The notes beneath the pieces were generated by a model. It ran no database searches. It was given only the letters and a program-made list of their open reading frames with translations, and was not told the origin of the DNA. Below are positions 1 through 9,936 of a stretch of DNA of 64,000 nt, one piece after another (within the stretch, counting starts at the first letter, position 1; each line of letters opens with the position of its first letter). Location of the stretch: positions 16,826,906 through 16,890,905 of the forward strand of contig OW804096.1 in assembly GCA_942159475.1 (NCBI GenBank). The letters run 5' to 3'. Origin of the DNA: Sthenelais limicola (taxonomy: Eukaryota; Annelida; Polychaeta; Phyllodocida; Sigalionidae). Both the position numbers and the translations under genes were made by a program.

Positions 1-171
1 TCCCCTTAAAGGGACTAAGGAATCATGTGTCAACTACTTTCTAGACAGACTATAGTAGCTTGAATGTGTATTGAATATATCCATGCATATCTCAAGTTTC
101 CCCAAGGAGTATAGTACTTTACTAGTACTATAGTGAGTGACTATTAAAATATCACCAAATTGTTTTCATAC

Positions 172-511
172 ATACGTTAATATAGAAATGCTTATTAAAT
201 ACCCTAGTGTGTATTATCATTGGAATCCGCTTGATCTCATTTTTTCAAATATGATGATATCTCAAAATCAATTTTTTGCAACTTGTGACTCATTTTCCTG
301 TAAAGGGTGGTCTCCACTGGCTGCGGTAAGCTCTGCAGTAAGCCTTGCGATGTTTTGTGTTGGTGAAGAGAAATGACATGATTCGGCCTATATGGTTCAC
401 TGGCCATGTAGGCAGGACCTCGCCACTTCTCACCATCACAGCACCATGGCAAGGCTTATCGCAGACAGCTTACCGCAGACAGTGGAGACCACCCTTAAGA
501 AATCACATAAT
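172..511 (-). mobile_element. Family-2 MITE fragment, split by a foldback element
   Basis: The stretch matches the terminal part of family-2 copies such as 8353-8764: a 'cattggaatccgcttgatc' block, 'atgatatctcaaaatc' and then the terminal 'gactcattttcctg'. The end is cut at about 300 by the foldback element 304-495 and resumes as 'gaaatcacat' after 498. The other end is missing or too diverged to see. Confidence 0.75.
304..495. mobile_element. Foldback/TIR element nested in a family-2 MITE
   Basis: The ends are long inverted repeats starting AGGGTGGTCTCCACTG and continuing imperfectly for about 50 bp (GCGGTAAGC ... AAGCCTTGCGATG). The flanks carry TAA at 301-303 and 496-498, a 3-bp target duplication of the kind left by PIF/Harbinger transposases. 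There is no coding capacity. The superfamily call is inference from the TAA site only. Confidence 0.75.
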
Positions 512-582
512 CTGGCCCCTATGCTGCGCCACTGATGAGCTCTATGGATTGTACATTACCTGATAATATCACAAGCACATTG

Positions 583-815
583 CCCTTCAGGCCAACATTG
601 ACCCTCTCCCCCCATCTCCCACAGGCCTTCCCCGACCATTGCCCTTCAGGCCAACATTGACCCTCTCCCCCCTCTCCCACAGGCCTTCCCCGACCATTGC
701 CCTTCAGGCCAGCATTGACCCTCCCCCCCCCCCCCCTCTCCCACAGGCCTTCCCCGACCACTTCAGGCCAGCATTGACCCTCTCCCCCCCCTCTCCCACA
801 GGCCTTCCCCAACCA
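583..815. repeat. Short tandem repeat, about 66-bp unit
   Basis: Four imperfect units of 'ccttcaggccaacattgac' followed by a C/T-rich run and 'cacaggccttccccgacca'. The copies differ mainly in the length of the C run. Proline- and glycine-rich ORFs across it are products of the repeat. Confidence 0.85.
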
Positions 816-918
816 GTTTACAACATGTTTACCCTCTCATTCACCACCGCAATTATAGATGGAAGTCATCAGCCATAGCAACTTTTTTTTTAGCATTTTT
901 ATTGGCAGAATTTCACAA

Positions 919-1256
919 ATGTGATGTCTCATCTCCAATCAAGATATATACATATTTGAAGCTCTAAGTTCAGTAATTACATGGTAAATATAAAGATATC
1001 TAATAATAATTTCAATAATTTTAAGTTTGATATTTTTAATTTTGAGAGAAAAGTTAGCAATATTTCTGGTGGACTATTATTCGTAAAAAAACGCCAAATT
1101 TATATACTCAATAGCATGATCTTAGGAGTGTCATGGGTATATTTAACGCACTGTCTTGAGATTTGGTCCATCTATTCATGCAACTTAAAACATTAGACTC
1201 CCCAAAGATGAGAGCATTCCTATAAAGAGATCTTGTACAGAAAACACTTTGAAACA
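919..1256 (+). mobile_element. Degraded family-2 MITE
   Basis: It starts at GTGATG and contains the family-2 internal blocks 'ttaagtttgatatttttaat', 'gttagcaatatttctgg' and 'aaagagatcttgta'. The right terminal repeat is lost where the tRNA-bearing duplication begins. Confidence 0.6.
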
Positions 1257-1354
1257 TCATGATGAATACTAATAATACTAGATGTGACAAGGTACAAGTA
1301 CACATTAACATGATTCTAAACCTCTACATAAATACATACATTATTCTTTCACAA

Positions 1355-1368
1355 GGGGATGTAGTTCA
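1355..1368 (+). pseudogene. Truncated tRNA-Ala 5' end
   Basis: 'cacaaggggatgtagttcat' repeats the leader and first 14 bases of the intact tRNA genes, then diverges. It shows a partial third copy made during the local duplication. Confidence 0.6.
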
Positions 1369-1394
1369 TAAATACATAGATGGTTCCTTCACAA

Positions 1395-1466
1395 GGGGAT
1401 GTAGCTCAGCGGTAGAGCGCTCGCTTTGCATGTGAGAGGCCCCGGGTTCAATCCCCGGCATCTCCA
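1395..1466 (+). tRNA. tRNA-Ala (anticodon TGC)
   Basis: The 72-nt sequence folds as a tRNA. The acceptor arms GGGGATG and CATCTCC pair with one G-T, and A is the discriminator base. The D arm is GCTC-AGCGGTA-GAGC. The anticodon arm is CTCGC-TTTGCAT-GTGAG with TGC at 34-36, and the T arm is CCCGG-GTTCAAT-CCCGG. The internal boxes TAGCTCAGCGG and GGTTCAATCCC fit RNA polymerase III A and B boxes. A TTTT run seven bases downstream can act as the terminator. No intron is present, and CCA is not encoded. Confidence 0.95.
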
Positions 1467-1748
1467 GTTGTTTTAGCCCATGATTGTGTGACAGAAAAAT
1501 CATGGATAATACTACATGTTAGTTCCTGTGAGTCTTGTAAATCCTTCTAACATAAGAATTGGCTGTATAGATATATTGAATAAGAAAATAAAAATAATCA
1601 AGAATGGGAACTTCAGTTTTTGGTCAGAAACCCTAGTCCCTCCATTGTCATGATAAATACTAATAATACTAGATGGGACAAGGTACAAGTACACATTAAC
1701 ATGATTCTAAACCTCTACATATAGAACACATGGATGGTTCCTTCACAA

Positions 1749-1820
1749 GGGGATGTAGCTCAGCGGTAGAGCGCTCGCTTTGCATGTGAGAGGCCCCGGG
1801 TTCAATCCCCGGCATCTCCA
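1749..1820 (+). tRNA. tRNA-Ala (anticodon TGC), second copy
   Basis: The mature sequence is identical to the copy at 1395-1466, with the same leader (CTTCACAA) and the same TTTT terminator context. It lies 354 bp downstream in the duplicated block. Identity over spacer and gene argues for recent duplication or conversion. Confidence 0.95.
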
Positions 1821-1840
1821 GTTGTTTTAGCCCATGATTG

Positions 1841-2190
1841 TGTTACAGGAAAATGAGTCACAAGTAGCAAAAAATGAATTTCCAGATATATTTATGTTTG
1901 AAAGCAAGAGATGAGGCGGATTCCAATGATGGTAAACGTTAGGACATCTATAAGAATAAGAATTTCTATAATATTAAGTTTGATATTTTTAATTTTGAAA
2001 GTAAAGTTAGCAATATTTCTGGGTGGACAATTATTAGTAGAATAGCTAAATTTAATCAATAGCATGATCCCAGCATGTAAGGAGTGCATGCACACTGTGT
2101 TGAGATTTGGTCAATCTATTCATGCAACTTAAGGTGTTAGACACCCCAAAGATGTGAGCATTCCTATAAAGAGATCTTGTAAACATCAAT
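1841..2190 (+). mobile_element. Family-2 MITE lacking its right end
   Basis: The left end reads GTTACAGGAAAATGAGTCAC, and internal blocks match family 2 to 'aaagagatcttgtaaacatc'. The right terminal repeat is replaced by a family-1 copy starting at 2194. Confidence 0.75.
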
Positions 2191-2193
2191 TTT

Positions 2194-2495
2194 CAGATTT
2201 TCAGAAAATGTAAAATTCTACAAAATACAAGGGACGTGACACAGATGTCATTTAGAATTGTAAGAGCCACGATGGCAGTCTATATTGAATAAAACCTTTT
2301 CAAAAAAACAAAAAAAAAATTCGCCTTCACCAATCCTCTCAAATAACCCAAATTTAAGTAAAAAAATGAGCTTCAAAATGCTGTTTAACATAACAGAACT
2401 GATACTTTAAATCAATGCAATACAAATATACTCAGATATACCCGGTTTTCATCATTTTTCAGCCTAGAATTGTACATTTTCTAAAAATCTGACCC
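2194..2495 (-). mobile_element. Family-1 MITE, diverged
   Basis: Left end 'cagattttcagaaaatgta', right end 'attttctaaaaatctgaccc'. The inner 'cgccttcaccaatcctctc' block is typical of the family. About 100 bp of unrelated A-rich sequence sits near the left end. Confidence 0.7.
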
Positions 2496-3318
2496 ATCTG
2501 CTTTACAGTTAATACCAAATAGTTGTCACATTGAAAATCATCAATGCTCCTCACATTAAAGGTTACTATTTCTGTTAGTTTTTAAGTGTTAAGATACAAT
2601 GTGTAACAACCACTCAAATATTTTAAGTCGGCAGTTTGCAGAAGAACTGATCTTCATCGTCAGAGATGACTGACCCATTATAGAAACATCAACAATAAAG
2701 AATTTTTGAAATTGAAATTAAAATTGAATGAAATTACTGCCAATAAAAAAAGGAAAACAATAATTAAAGCTATCTATGCTTATTTTTTAAGAGATAATCT
2801 AATTGAATTTTGGACAAAGGATAGTTAAAACTTAATTAAATGTGATCCCAACCTAATTGCAAGTGGGGTGGCTTCTTGCCAATGGATAATGTCATTTTCT
2901 TTTTAATTTGAAAGAATCAGCTGTCATCAAATCCCATTATCAATTTTATTCAGATTCATGAAGATGGTGCTTTGTAAGTTGACATAATGATGGCTGTTAT
3001 TTGCATCTGAATTTGTGTGGGCAGCGATAATTATTTAACAAAATATAATGGACGCGTAAAATTGTCATAACACATTCAGGTATTGTTCCTTACTATAAAA
3101 GAAACAAATAAATGAGAAACAAACATATGTAATTCAATTAGTTTGGATTCTAGAGTCACTTGAAAAAAAAACGGTGGTTTAATATTGGAGCCTATGGGGA
3201 AATGTGATATTAGTTCACGTTATATTAAATTAGAATAAAATGACCAGTCCGATTATGTTTAGATTTGTTACACCTTTATTTGAGGCCATTAACACATGAG
3301 AAAGCATATCTCATATAT
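2496..3318. other. AT-rich intergenic stretch, nothing recognised
   Basis: I see no ORF of note, no splice-flanked exon and no terminal inverted repeats here. Confidence 0.5.
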
Positions 3319-3552
3319 GGGTCAGATTTTCAGAAAATGTACGATTGGCAGTTCTACAAATTTAGCATATCCTCCTAAGTTAGGCTGAAAAATGAAGAAT
3401 ACCGGGTATATCTGAGTTTATTTGGTGTCGCATGATTTAAAGTATCTGTTCTGTTCTGTTAAACTGCATTTTGTGACTCATTTTTGTCTTAAATGTGGTT
3501 TATATGAGAGGATTGGTGAAGGCGAATTGTACATTTTCTAAAAATCTGACCC
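3319..3552 (+). mobile_element. Family-1 MITE
   Basis: TIRs GGGTCAGATTTTCAGAAAAT and its complement, with ATAT on both sides as a 4-bp target duplication. The internal order matches the reference copy at 63216-63450. Non-coding. Confidence 0.9.
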
Positions 3553-3643
3553 ATATGACCAATGGTCCTCTTTATCTTTAAGTCACTTAGATGTAGCCTT
3601 GCCACCCTATGCTTCCGATCTATCTACTTAATGGTGCATATAT

Positions 3644-3882
3644 GGGTCAGATTTTCAGAAAATGTACAATTTGCCTTCACCAATCCTCTCAAATAACCCA
3701 AATTCAAGTCGAAAATGATCTTCAAAATGCTGTTTAACATAACAGAACTGATATATACTTTAAATCAATGCAATACCAAATATACTCAGATATACCCGGT
3801 ATTCATCATTTTTCAGACAAATTTAGCAGAATTTCCTAAATGTGTAGAGCTGCCAATTGTGCATTTTCTGAAAATCTGACCC
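3644..3882 (-). mobile_element. Family-1 MITE
   Basis: Same TIRs in opposite internal orientation to the copy at 3319. The ATAT duplication is intact. Confidence 0.9.
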
Positions 3883-3938
3883 ATATATCTAACAGGTATA
3901 GTTAAAAGAGCTTCTCAGTTAATGGTGCATGCCTATGT

Positions 3939-4172
3939 GGGTCAGATTTTCAGAAAATGTACAATTCGCCTTCACTTATTCTCTCAAACACCAATATTTA
4001 AGACCCAAAGTAGCTTCAAAACATACTTTAACAGAGCAAAACAGATATTATAAATCAAAGCGACACCAACTATACTCAGATATACCCGGTATTCACCATT
4101 TTTCAGCCTAATTTAGCAAAATTCCCATAATCTGTAGAGCTGCCAATTGTAGAATTTCTGAAAATCTGACCC
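3939..4172 (-). mobile_element. Family-1 MITE
   Basis: Third copy within 900 bp. The flanks are ATGT on both sides, giving an informative non-TATA 4-bp duplication. Confidence 0.9.
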
Positions 4173-4765
4173 ATGTAGGGGTAGGAAGGGAGAGAAACTT
4201 TCATTCTTTTGTACGAGACCAATACACGTTGCTATTATTTACAGCTGCACATCTTTTGCCTGTTTCGTCCCTATATTATTATTACTTGCATAGATGAAAA
4301 TGTTTAGTCATTTTGAGACTGGGTCTGAGGATCATAGTGTAATTGTTAAGAACGTTTAATAAAATGAGTTGTTGGAGCCTGCCTAGAACTGGAAAAACAT
4401 TTTTTTTTAAAAAAACTTGTTATTCTCTTGTTGTGCTGCCCGCACTCTCAGCCCCTCTCCCTCCCCCTCCCCCTTCCCTCAATTACCCCTCCCACCAACT
4501 CCTCCCCTCCCCCATATCTTCCATCTCCCACTCACATCCAAAAGCCCCTTTCTTAGGTATCAGTGACAGCGGACACTTGACACGCCTTTTCCATGTCCCT
4601 ACAGCAAATAAAAAATACTCCATCCATGCCTGATAAAAAATACCAGCGTGACAGGCATGTCCGCCATCTTGGCATGGTGATGTCAGTTACCATGGTGACA
4701 ACTGTGACGTCCACTCCTGGACAACATGGAGAGGATGTCGGGAAAAAATTGATACTGTATCTGTA
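4173..4765. other. Intergenic stretch, no gene supported
   Basis: It contains a pyrimidine-rich run near 4450-4540. A minus-strand segment near 4675-4730 sits between weak splice-like signals and has an open frame, but it matches nothing I know and has no partner exon. Confidence 0.4.
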
Positions 4766-5104
4766 GGGGAGTTGCATGTGCCACTGCGCATGTCTACTGC
4801 AGTGCATGCTGGGATGGATTCTGTTGAAATCTGACATACAGATATTTGGCAACATTTTTACCGAAAATTGCAAGAATGTTTTTACCAATATCAGAGCTTG
4901 TATAAATGATCTATGAAAACCCAATGCATGATGGGAAAGATAGGAACTTGTGTCATGGGAACATGAATAACACGTGGATATTGACATTAGAGCATTGATG
5001 AATATCCCATGCTGAACATGGTTTCCTATAGATTTTAAACTGTACCATTAGTCCCATGATTCCATGCTAATCAAGATTCAAAATGGCGGCTGTGCAAATC
5101 CCCT
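4766..5104 (-). mobile_element. Family-3 MITE
   Basis: The ends are GGGGAGTTGCATG and GTGCAAATCCCC, flanked by TA. Internal blocks 'gcatgctgggatggattc' and 'caatgcatgatgggaaaga' recur in all family-3 copies. The inner right side carries AAAATGGCGGC, and the ends carry octamer-like ATTTGCAT/ATGCAAAT variants. Non-coding. Confidence 0.85.
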
Positions 5105-5451
5105 ATTCAAGCAGCCAGCCTTATCAAAGTTCCAATCCCAGCTAACATCAGTCCAGAACTGAACAATTTCTACTCTTTGTTTCATTCTTTTCCAACCCAT
5201 TTTTTTTCTTTTTTTTAAATAAATGTTATTTGTACTCAGTTATCAACATGGCAATATTTTCATTTGAAAGTAATTAGACCAAGATTTGGGAAGATTTGGT
5301 TCAGTTGTTTTTGCAACAGGGCTTCTAAAATGTTCCCATTTGTATTTGGAGGATCCGGTCAAATCCTGCAAAGACTTCTCTTATTGTCGCTCACCGGCAA
5401 CCGTTTTTGCTCGGCAGCTTTGGTTTCAAATTAATGTATGCACATATACAC

Positions 5452-5912
5452 AGCAACAGAATATTGATAAATCCAGTCCTATATATAAGTCATAATATGA
5501 GTAACTCTTGTATAAACATATAAAAGCAGCAGAATATTGATAAATTCAGTCTTATAAGTCATAATATTAGAATATTGATAAATTCAGTCTTATAAGTCAT
5601 AATATTAGTAACTCTTGTATAAAAATATAACAGCAGCAGAATATTGATAAATCCAGTCCTATAAGTCATAATATGAGTAACTCTTGTATAAACATATAAC
5701 AGCAGCAGAATATTGATAAATTCAGTCTTATAAGTCATAATATTAGAATATTGATAAATTCAGTCTTATAAGTCATAATATTAGTAACTCTTGTATAAAA
5801 ATATAACAGCAGCAGAATATTGATAAATTCAGGCCTATAAGTCATATGACTCTTGTATAAACATATAACAGCAGCAGAATATTAATGAATTCAGTCTTAA
5901 AAGTCATAATAA
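5452..5912. repeat. Minisatellite with nested subrepeats
   Basis: About eight units of 'cagcagaatattgataaatt' followed by 'cagtcttataagtcataat' and 'actcttgtataaa'. Longer units of about 113 bp alternate with 45-bp partial units lacking the 'actcttg' half, so the array has a higher-order pattern. Confidence 0.9.
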
Positions 5913-6448
5913 GTGTACATTTGGTACAATTTACTTTGTCGTAATAGCTAAGAATGCAGCTTAAATCTAAGGTCAATATTCATTCTCAAACCCGCAAAAC
6001 CTTTCTGTGCAATATTTCAATACCTATTGTCCTTTTAATTGTAGTTAACCTTAGTTATAACCTAGTTTAATTGTGTACATGTTCACAAAGTGTCAGGTAA
6101 CATGGGAGATGTCGAACCTTGACTTAGTACATGTCCCTAACTCAATTACTGACACTGAATCCGGAATTTGAGATGCATTTTCCCGACTTTTAAAAAACTA
6201 AACATAAATTGACTTTATTTCGCGGTCAATATTTCATAAATCCTGTTAAAAAGTTGCAGCATCTGCGACATGCTGGTCTTCCTACTGGACCATAAAGGGA
6301 ACAATGGATATTATAAACAGTTGAAATAATAAATATGTTAAAGTGAAACATTTTGTTTGTTTTTATGAATAAAGATCCGATGTTGGACAAAAGGTGTATC
6401 AAACTTTCCACAGGCTTTGACATGTTCAACCTTACAATTTACACATAT
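5913..6448. other. AT-rich stretch, nothing recognised
   Basis: No coding exon, RNA gene or TIR structure could be supported between the minisatellite and the next MITE. Confidence 0.5.
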
Positions 6449-6683
6449 GAGTCAGATTTTCAGAAAATGTACAATTAGCAGCTGTACACATTTAGTTAAT
6501 TATGTTAAATTAGGCTGCAATGTTGTCAATACTAGGTAAATTCGAGTATTTTCGGCATTGCATTGTTTCTAGCAATCTGTTTGGTTAGGTTGAACTGTAT
6601 TTTGAACTTTATTTTCGTCTGAAATTCGGGTTATTTGAGAGGATTAGTGAAGTTCAATTGTACATTTTCTGAAAATCTGACCC
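6449..6683 (+). mobile_element. Family-1 MITE
   Basis: The left TIR carries one change (GAGTC for GGGTC), and the right end is CTGACCC. The ATAT target duplication is intact. Confidence 0.9.
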
Positions 6684-6816
6684 ATATATTATGAGGAAAA
6701 CAAATCTGCAAAATATAAATATTCTCATGTAACACCTGCCTATTCACTATTATTACATAGATATGCTATGTCTATTCTGATTATTGAGAATTGATTTTCT
6801 TCCCTCTTTTGTATAT

Positions 6817-7229
6817 GTGATCCGTTTTAGGAAAATTAGTCATAAGTCGGAAAATATGGATTTTGTGATATCACCATATTTGAAAAGAGGAGATCAAGCC
6901 GATTCCAATGATAGTAAACACTGGGACACCTAATATGTATTTCTATATTTTAAGTTTGATATTTTTTATTTTTGAAAAAAAAAGTTTGCAATGTTTCTGG
7001 GTGGATAATTACCAGTAAAGTAACTAAATATACTCCATACGAATGCCTTCAAAACGCAAGGATATAATCCATACAATGTTCCGAAATTTGTCACATGGAT
7101 TCATCAGACCATGAGTGCTACACTCACTAAAAGATCACCAGATCATTTCAATAAAGAAATCTTATGAAAAAAACACTTTGAAAAATATCAATTTTGCGAC
7201 TTATGACTCATTTTCCTGGAACACATCAC
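6817..7229 (-). mobile_element. Family-2 MITE
   Basis: TIRs GTGATCCGTTTTAGGAAAAT and ATTTTCCTGGAACACATCAC, with flanking ATAT duplication. The inner order runs opposite to the copy at 8353. Non-coding. Confidence 0.9.
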
Positions 7230-7676
7230 ATATCTGGAATATATTTTGAACGGATTGTGTAAACATGGCCTGTCGTGAATTGGACACGGTCCCGGGTGTA
7301 TGGTTTTATTTTACTATTATTTTATCCTGCTTGTGCGATAACCTCTCTGGTTAGTGATTATTATTATATGAATTTGTATAATTTTGCTTATAATATCATA
7401 AGCGATTATGAAATAATTCTATGAGGTATTTTTCTAATATTTTCTATTTTTGATTTAAATCAGCTTTTTTGTGAATAGTGTACCTGTTGCATAATGTCTG
7501 GCTGAATAAAAATCTTAAAGCAAAACATCATATTTAATTATGCTAATACCGGCATGGCAAAATTGAGTGTTACCCTGACTTAATTCAAATTAACACATCC
7601 TTTCAATAGCAGCACAGTTTGTATGATAACTGACGGCTTGAAAATGATTCTTGAAACCAAAACTATTCCCAAGAAT
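7230..7676. other. AT-rich stretch, nothing recognised
   Basis: No gene or element could be supported. Confidence 0.5.
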
Positions 7677-7800
7677 CGCAATAGAGGATTTACATGTCTG
7701 TCATTCTGAATCCTGATACGCAGGGACTTATGGATGGCAGTGTAAAATATTCCTCTGGAATATACATCAATCCTTCATTGTAAATTGCCATTTATACCAC
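7677..7800 (+). mobile_element. Family-3 MITE, left-end fragment
   Basis: 'agaggatttacatg' and 'attctgaatcctgatacgca' correspond to the GGGGATTTGCATG end and inner block of family 3. The remainder is missing. Confidence 0.6.
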
Positions 7801-7880
7801 AATCGGGGTTGTACACGCTGCAAATGAGTGGATACATGCCAAAATATGACTTTTCTTAAGCCTAATTATAAGCAGGCTCC

Positions 7881-7969
7881 CTATTGGATGACGTTACGCT
7901 CGCTCATGACGTCACGCCTATTCATAACGACATACCCAGTCCATGCCGTTGTTCATTTAGCCAATCAGC
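7881..7969. promoter_or_regulatory. Candidate CRE plus CCAAT cluster
   Basis: Within 90 bp there is a perfect palindromic TGACGTCA (7907-7914), a near match TGACGTTA (7889-7896), an inverted CCAAT box (CTATTGG, 7881) and a forward CCAATCAG (7961). This spacing resembles CREB/ATF-NF-Y promoters. No downstream gene was identified, so the role is inferred. Confidence 0.3.
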
Positions 7970-8129
7970 CATACGCTTGTCTAGCGCTTTGGCATCAAAA
8001 AGCATTATATGGTGGTTCATTGGCGAGAAGCTAGGTAGATAAATAGTTTGATTATGTGTTTTATTTTAAAATATGAGATTGTGGTATAAAAATAGGATGA
8101 AACCAACCTTGTTCCATTCAATGAGAATA

Positions 8130-8885
8130 GGGGATTTGCATGTGCCACTGCGCATGTCTATTACAGTGCATCATGGGATATGGATTCTGTTATAATCTGA
8201 CCTACAAATACTTGGCAACATTTTTATCGAAAATTGTAAGAATTTTTCACCAATATCATAGCTTGTATAAATGATCTATGAAAAGCAAATGCATGATGGG
8301 AAAGATGGAGGTGTGTTATGAAAACATGTATAACATTGGACATATCACATTTGTGATGTGTTCCAGGAAAATGAGTCATAAGTCGCAAAATTGATATTTT
8401 TTAAAGTGTAAATTTCCAAGATCTCTTTATTGAAATGTTGTTAATTTTGGGGAGTTTATCACTCATAGCTATATCAATCGATGTATCAAATATCAGGACA
8501 ATCTATGAAATATATTCTTTCGTTTTGAAAGTCTTCATATGGACTAAATTTAGTTACTTTACTGTTTATTGACCCCAGGAAATATTAGAAACGTTTTGTT
8601 TTTTTTCAAAAATTAAAATATCAAATTTAAAATCTAGAAATACTTATTAGATTATTAGACTGTTTACTATCATTGGAATTGGCTTGATCTCATCTTTTCA
8701 AATAAAATGGTATCTCAAAATCTATTTTTTGCGACTTATGACTCATTTTCCTGAAACACATCACATTTAAGAACAGATGTATATCCCATGCTGAACATAA
8801 CATGTTCCTATAGATTTTACACTGTACCATTAGTCCCATAATACAATGCGAATCAAGATTCAAAATAGCGGCTATGCTAATCCCC
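8130..8885 (-). mobile_element. Family-3 MITE interrupted by a family-2 MITE
   Basis: The left end is GGGGATTTGCATGTGCCACT, and the right end is 'atagcggctatgctaatccc'. The element is interrupted at 8353-8764. Removing the insert and one ATTT restores a family-3 element of ordinary length. Confidence 0.9.
8353..8764 (+). mobile_element. Family-2 MITE (412 bp), best-preserved reference copy
   Basis: Perfect-looking TIRs GTGATGTGTTCCAGGAAAAT and ATTTTCCTGAAACACATCAC extend inward through ATGAGTCATAAGTCGCAAAA. The flanks are ATTT at 8349-8352 and 8765-8768, a clear 4-bp target duplication. No ORF is present. The autonomous partner is unknown. Confidence 0.95.
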
Positions 8886-9033
8886 TATTGCGTAAGAAGA
8901 ATTCGCACCTCCTACATATTCCGTATTGACCTATAGCTGGTATTTAAAATGATAGTTCTAAAGCTTAAGTAAATAGTTGCGGTTACATTTTTAGTTTTTC
9001 TTTCTATCCAGGGTCTATCCGGAGACAACGCAT

Positions 9034-9103
9034 ACAGCCAATCAAATTGAACCTTACAAAGCACGTTTGTGGTTTGTAAGGCATGTTCTAATTGGCTGGC
9101 TGT
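9034..9103. repeat. Imperfect hairpin with CCAAT motifs at both ends
   Basis: ACAGCCAAT ... ACCTTACAAA pairs with TTTGTAAGG ... ATTGGCTGGCTGT around a 12-nt centre. It may be a short foldback element or a regulatory palindrome. Confidence 0.5.
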
Positions 9104-9424
9104 AGTTGATAATTGAAGACAGATTGTTTGTTGTTGTTTAAAGTATTTATCCAGACTCAGACATTTCACAAGTAATATTCTCAGTATAAATCCTGACAAT
9201 AGAAAAAAGAATTGCTACTAATACACAAGTTAGAGTGCTTAATAATAAATAAATAATATCATTGATTGTTCGCCCCGGGATTATGCATCAAACAGTGCAC
9301 CAGCAGCCCCTCAATGTTGATTATTAGTCTTTCAACTAGATCCCTGTCTAAAACGGGTAGTACTTCTCAGCATTTACTTTCTATTCAATTCCTACATCGC
9401 TTTTCCTATTCTTTTTCACACCCA

Positions 9425-9560
9425 CTTTTATAATTCAGGCTGGGGTGACATTGCATCAGCCCAGTAAACCCCAGCCGTCGTAAGTGGGTCGAAGCATGTG
9501 TAATTTTACGAATGAAATCACATTGAAATAGCTTCAAAATCCCTTCCTTGAAAAACATAT
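9425..9560 (+). repeat. Dispersed repeat, inverted copy near 40.6 kb
   Basis: 'gtaagtgggtcgaagcatgt' and 'ttgaaatagcttcaaaatc' recur in reverse orientation at about 40610-40770 with scattered changes. No terminal repeats are seen, so the class is unknown. Confidence 0.7.
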
Positions 9561-9750
9561 TTTGGGGGAAAACAATACCCAGGTAACCTCACTTGAGATC
9601 TATGTAAGCCATTCTGACAGTCAGAGCCTTATACATGAAGCCAGTAAAAAGCTTTTTACAACTTTGTGCAGAGCCTTGAATGTCGTAAATATAGTGTGGA
9701 TATTATAGTATGCGTGTACCTCTTCAAGGAGAGGTGGGTAGGTGAGTAGT

Positions 9751-9933
9751 ATGTGTTGATATACATCGTTTTATATCCCCTATTGATTAACATGACTTTG
9801 CTGCCCTCTGTTGGTCAGTGAGTGCCCAGGCCTCCCAGAGTCAACCCCCTGACTAGGCCCGTCATTCTGCTGACTGCTGCCAGCCTGGACTGACCACACC
9901 TTACTTTGAACTCAAACTTGCCATTTTTCTTTT
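9751..9933 (+). repeat. Split direct repeat A1
   Basis: It begins ATGTGTTGATATACATCG and ends 'gccatttttctttt'. It is duplicated at 13398-13580 with about one change visible (CTGCTGACTG versus CTGCCGACTG). It probably holds the promoter, since the gag ATG follows within 5 bp. Confidence 0.9.
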
Positions 9934-9936
9934 AAA

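Larger units (their letters stand above)
1257..1835. repeat. Local duplication carrying tRNA-Ala genes
   Basis: The block beginning 'catgatgaatactaataat' and continuing through a tRNA gene occurs at about 1257-1480 and again at about 1648-1835. Spacer, tRNA and 3' flank are shared. A truncated tRNA 5' end also sits in the first copy (1355-1368). Confidence 0.85.

Noticed and set aside
4553..4987. 144-residue minus-strand ORF
   Set aside because: More than half of it is family-3 MITE sequence. The rest has weak splice-like borders and no domain.
5452..5912. Possible CRISPR-like array
   Set aside because: Units are nearly identical without unique spacers, in a eukaryotic context. It is a minisatellite.
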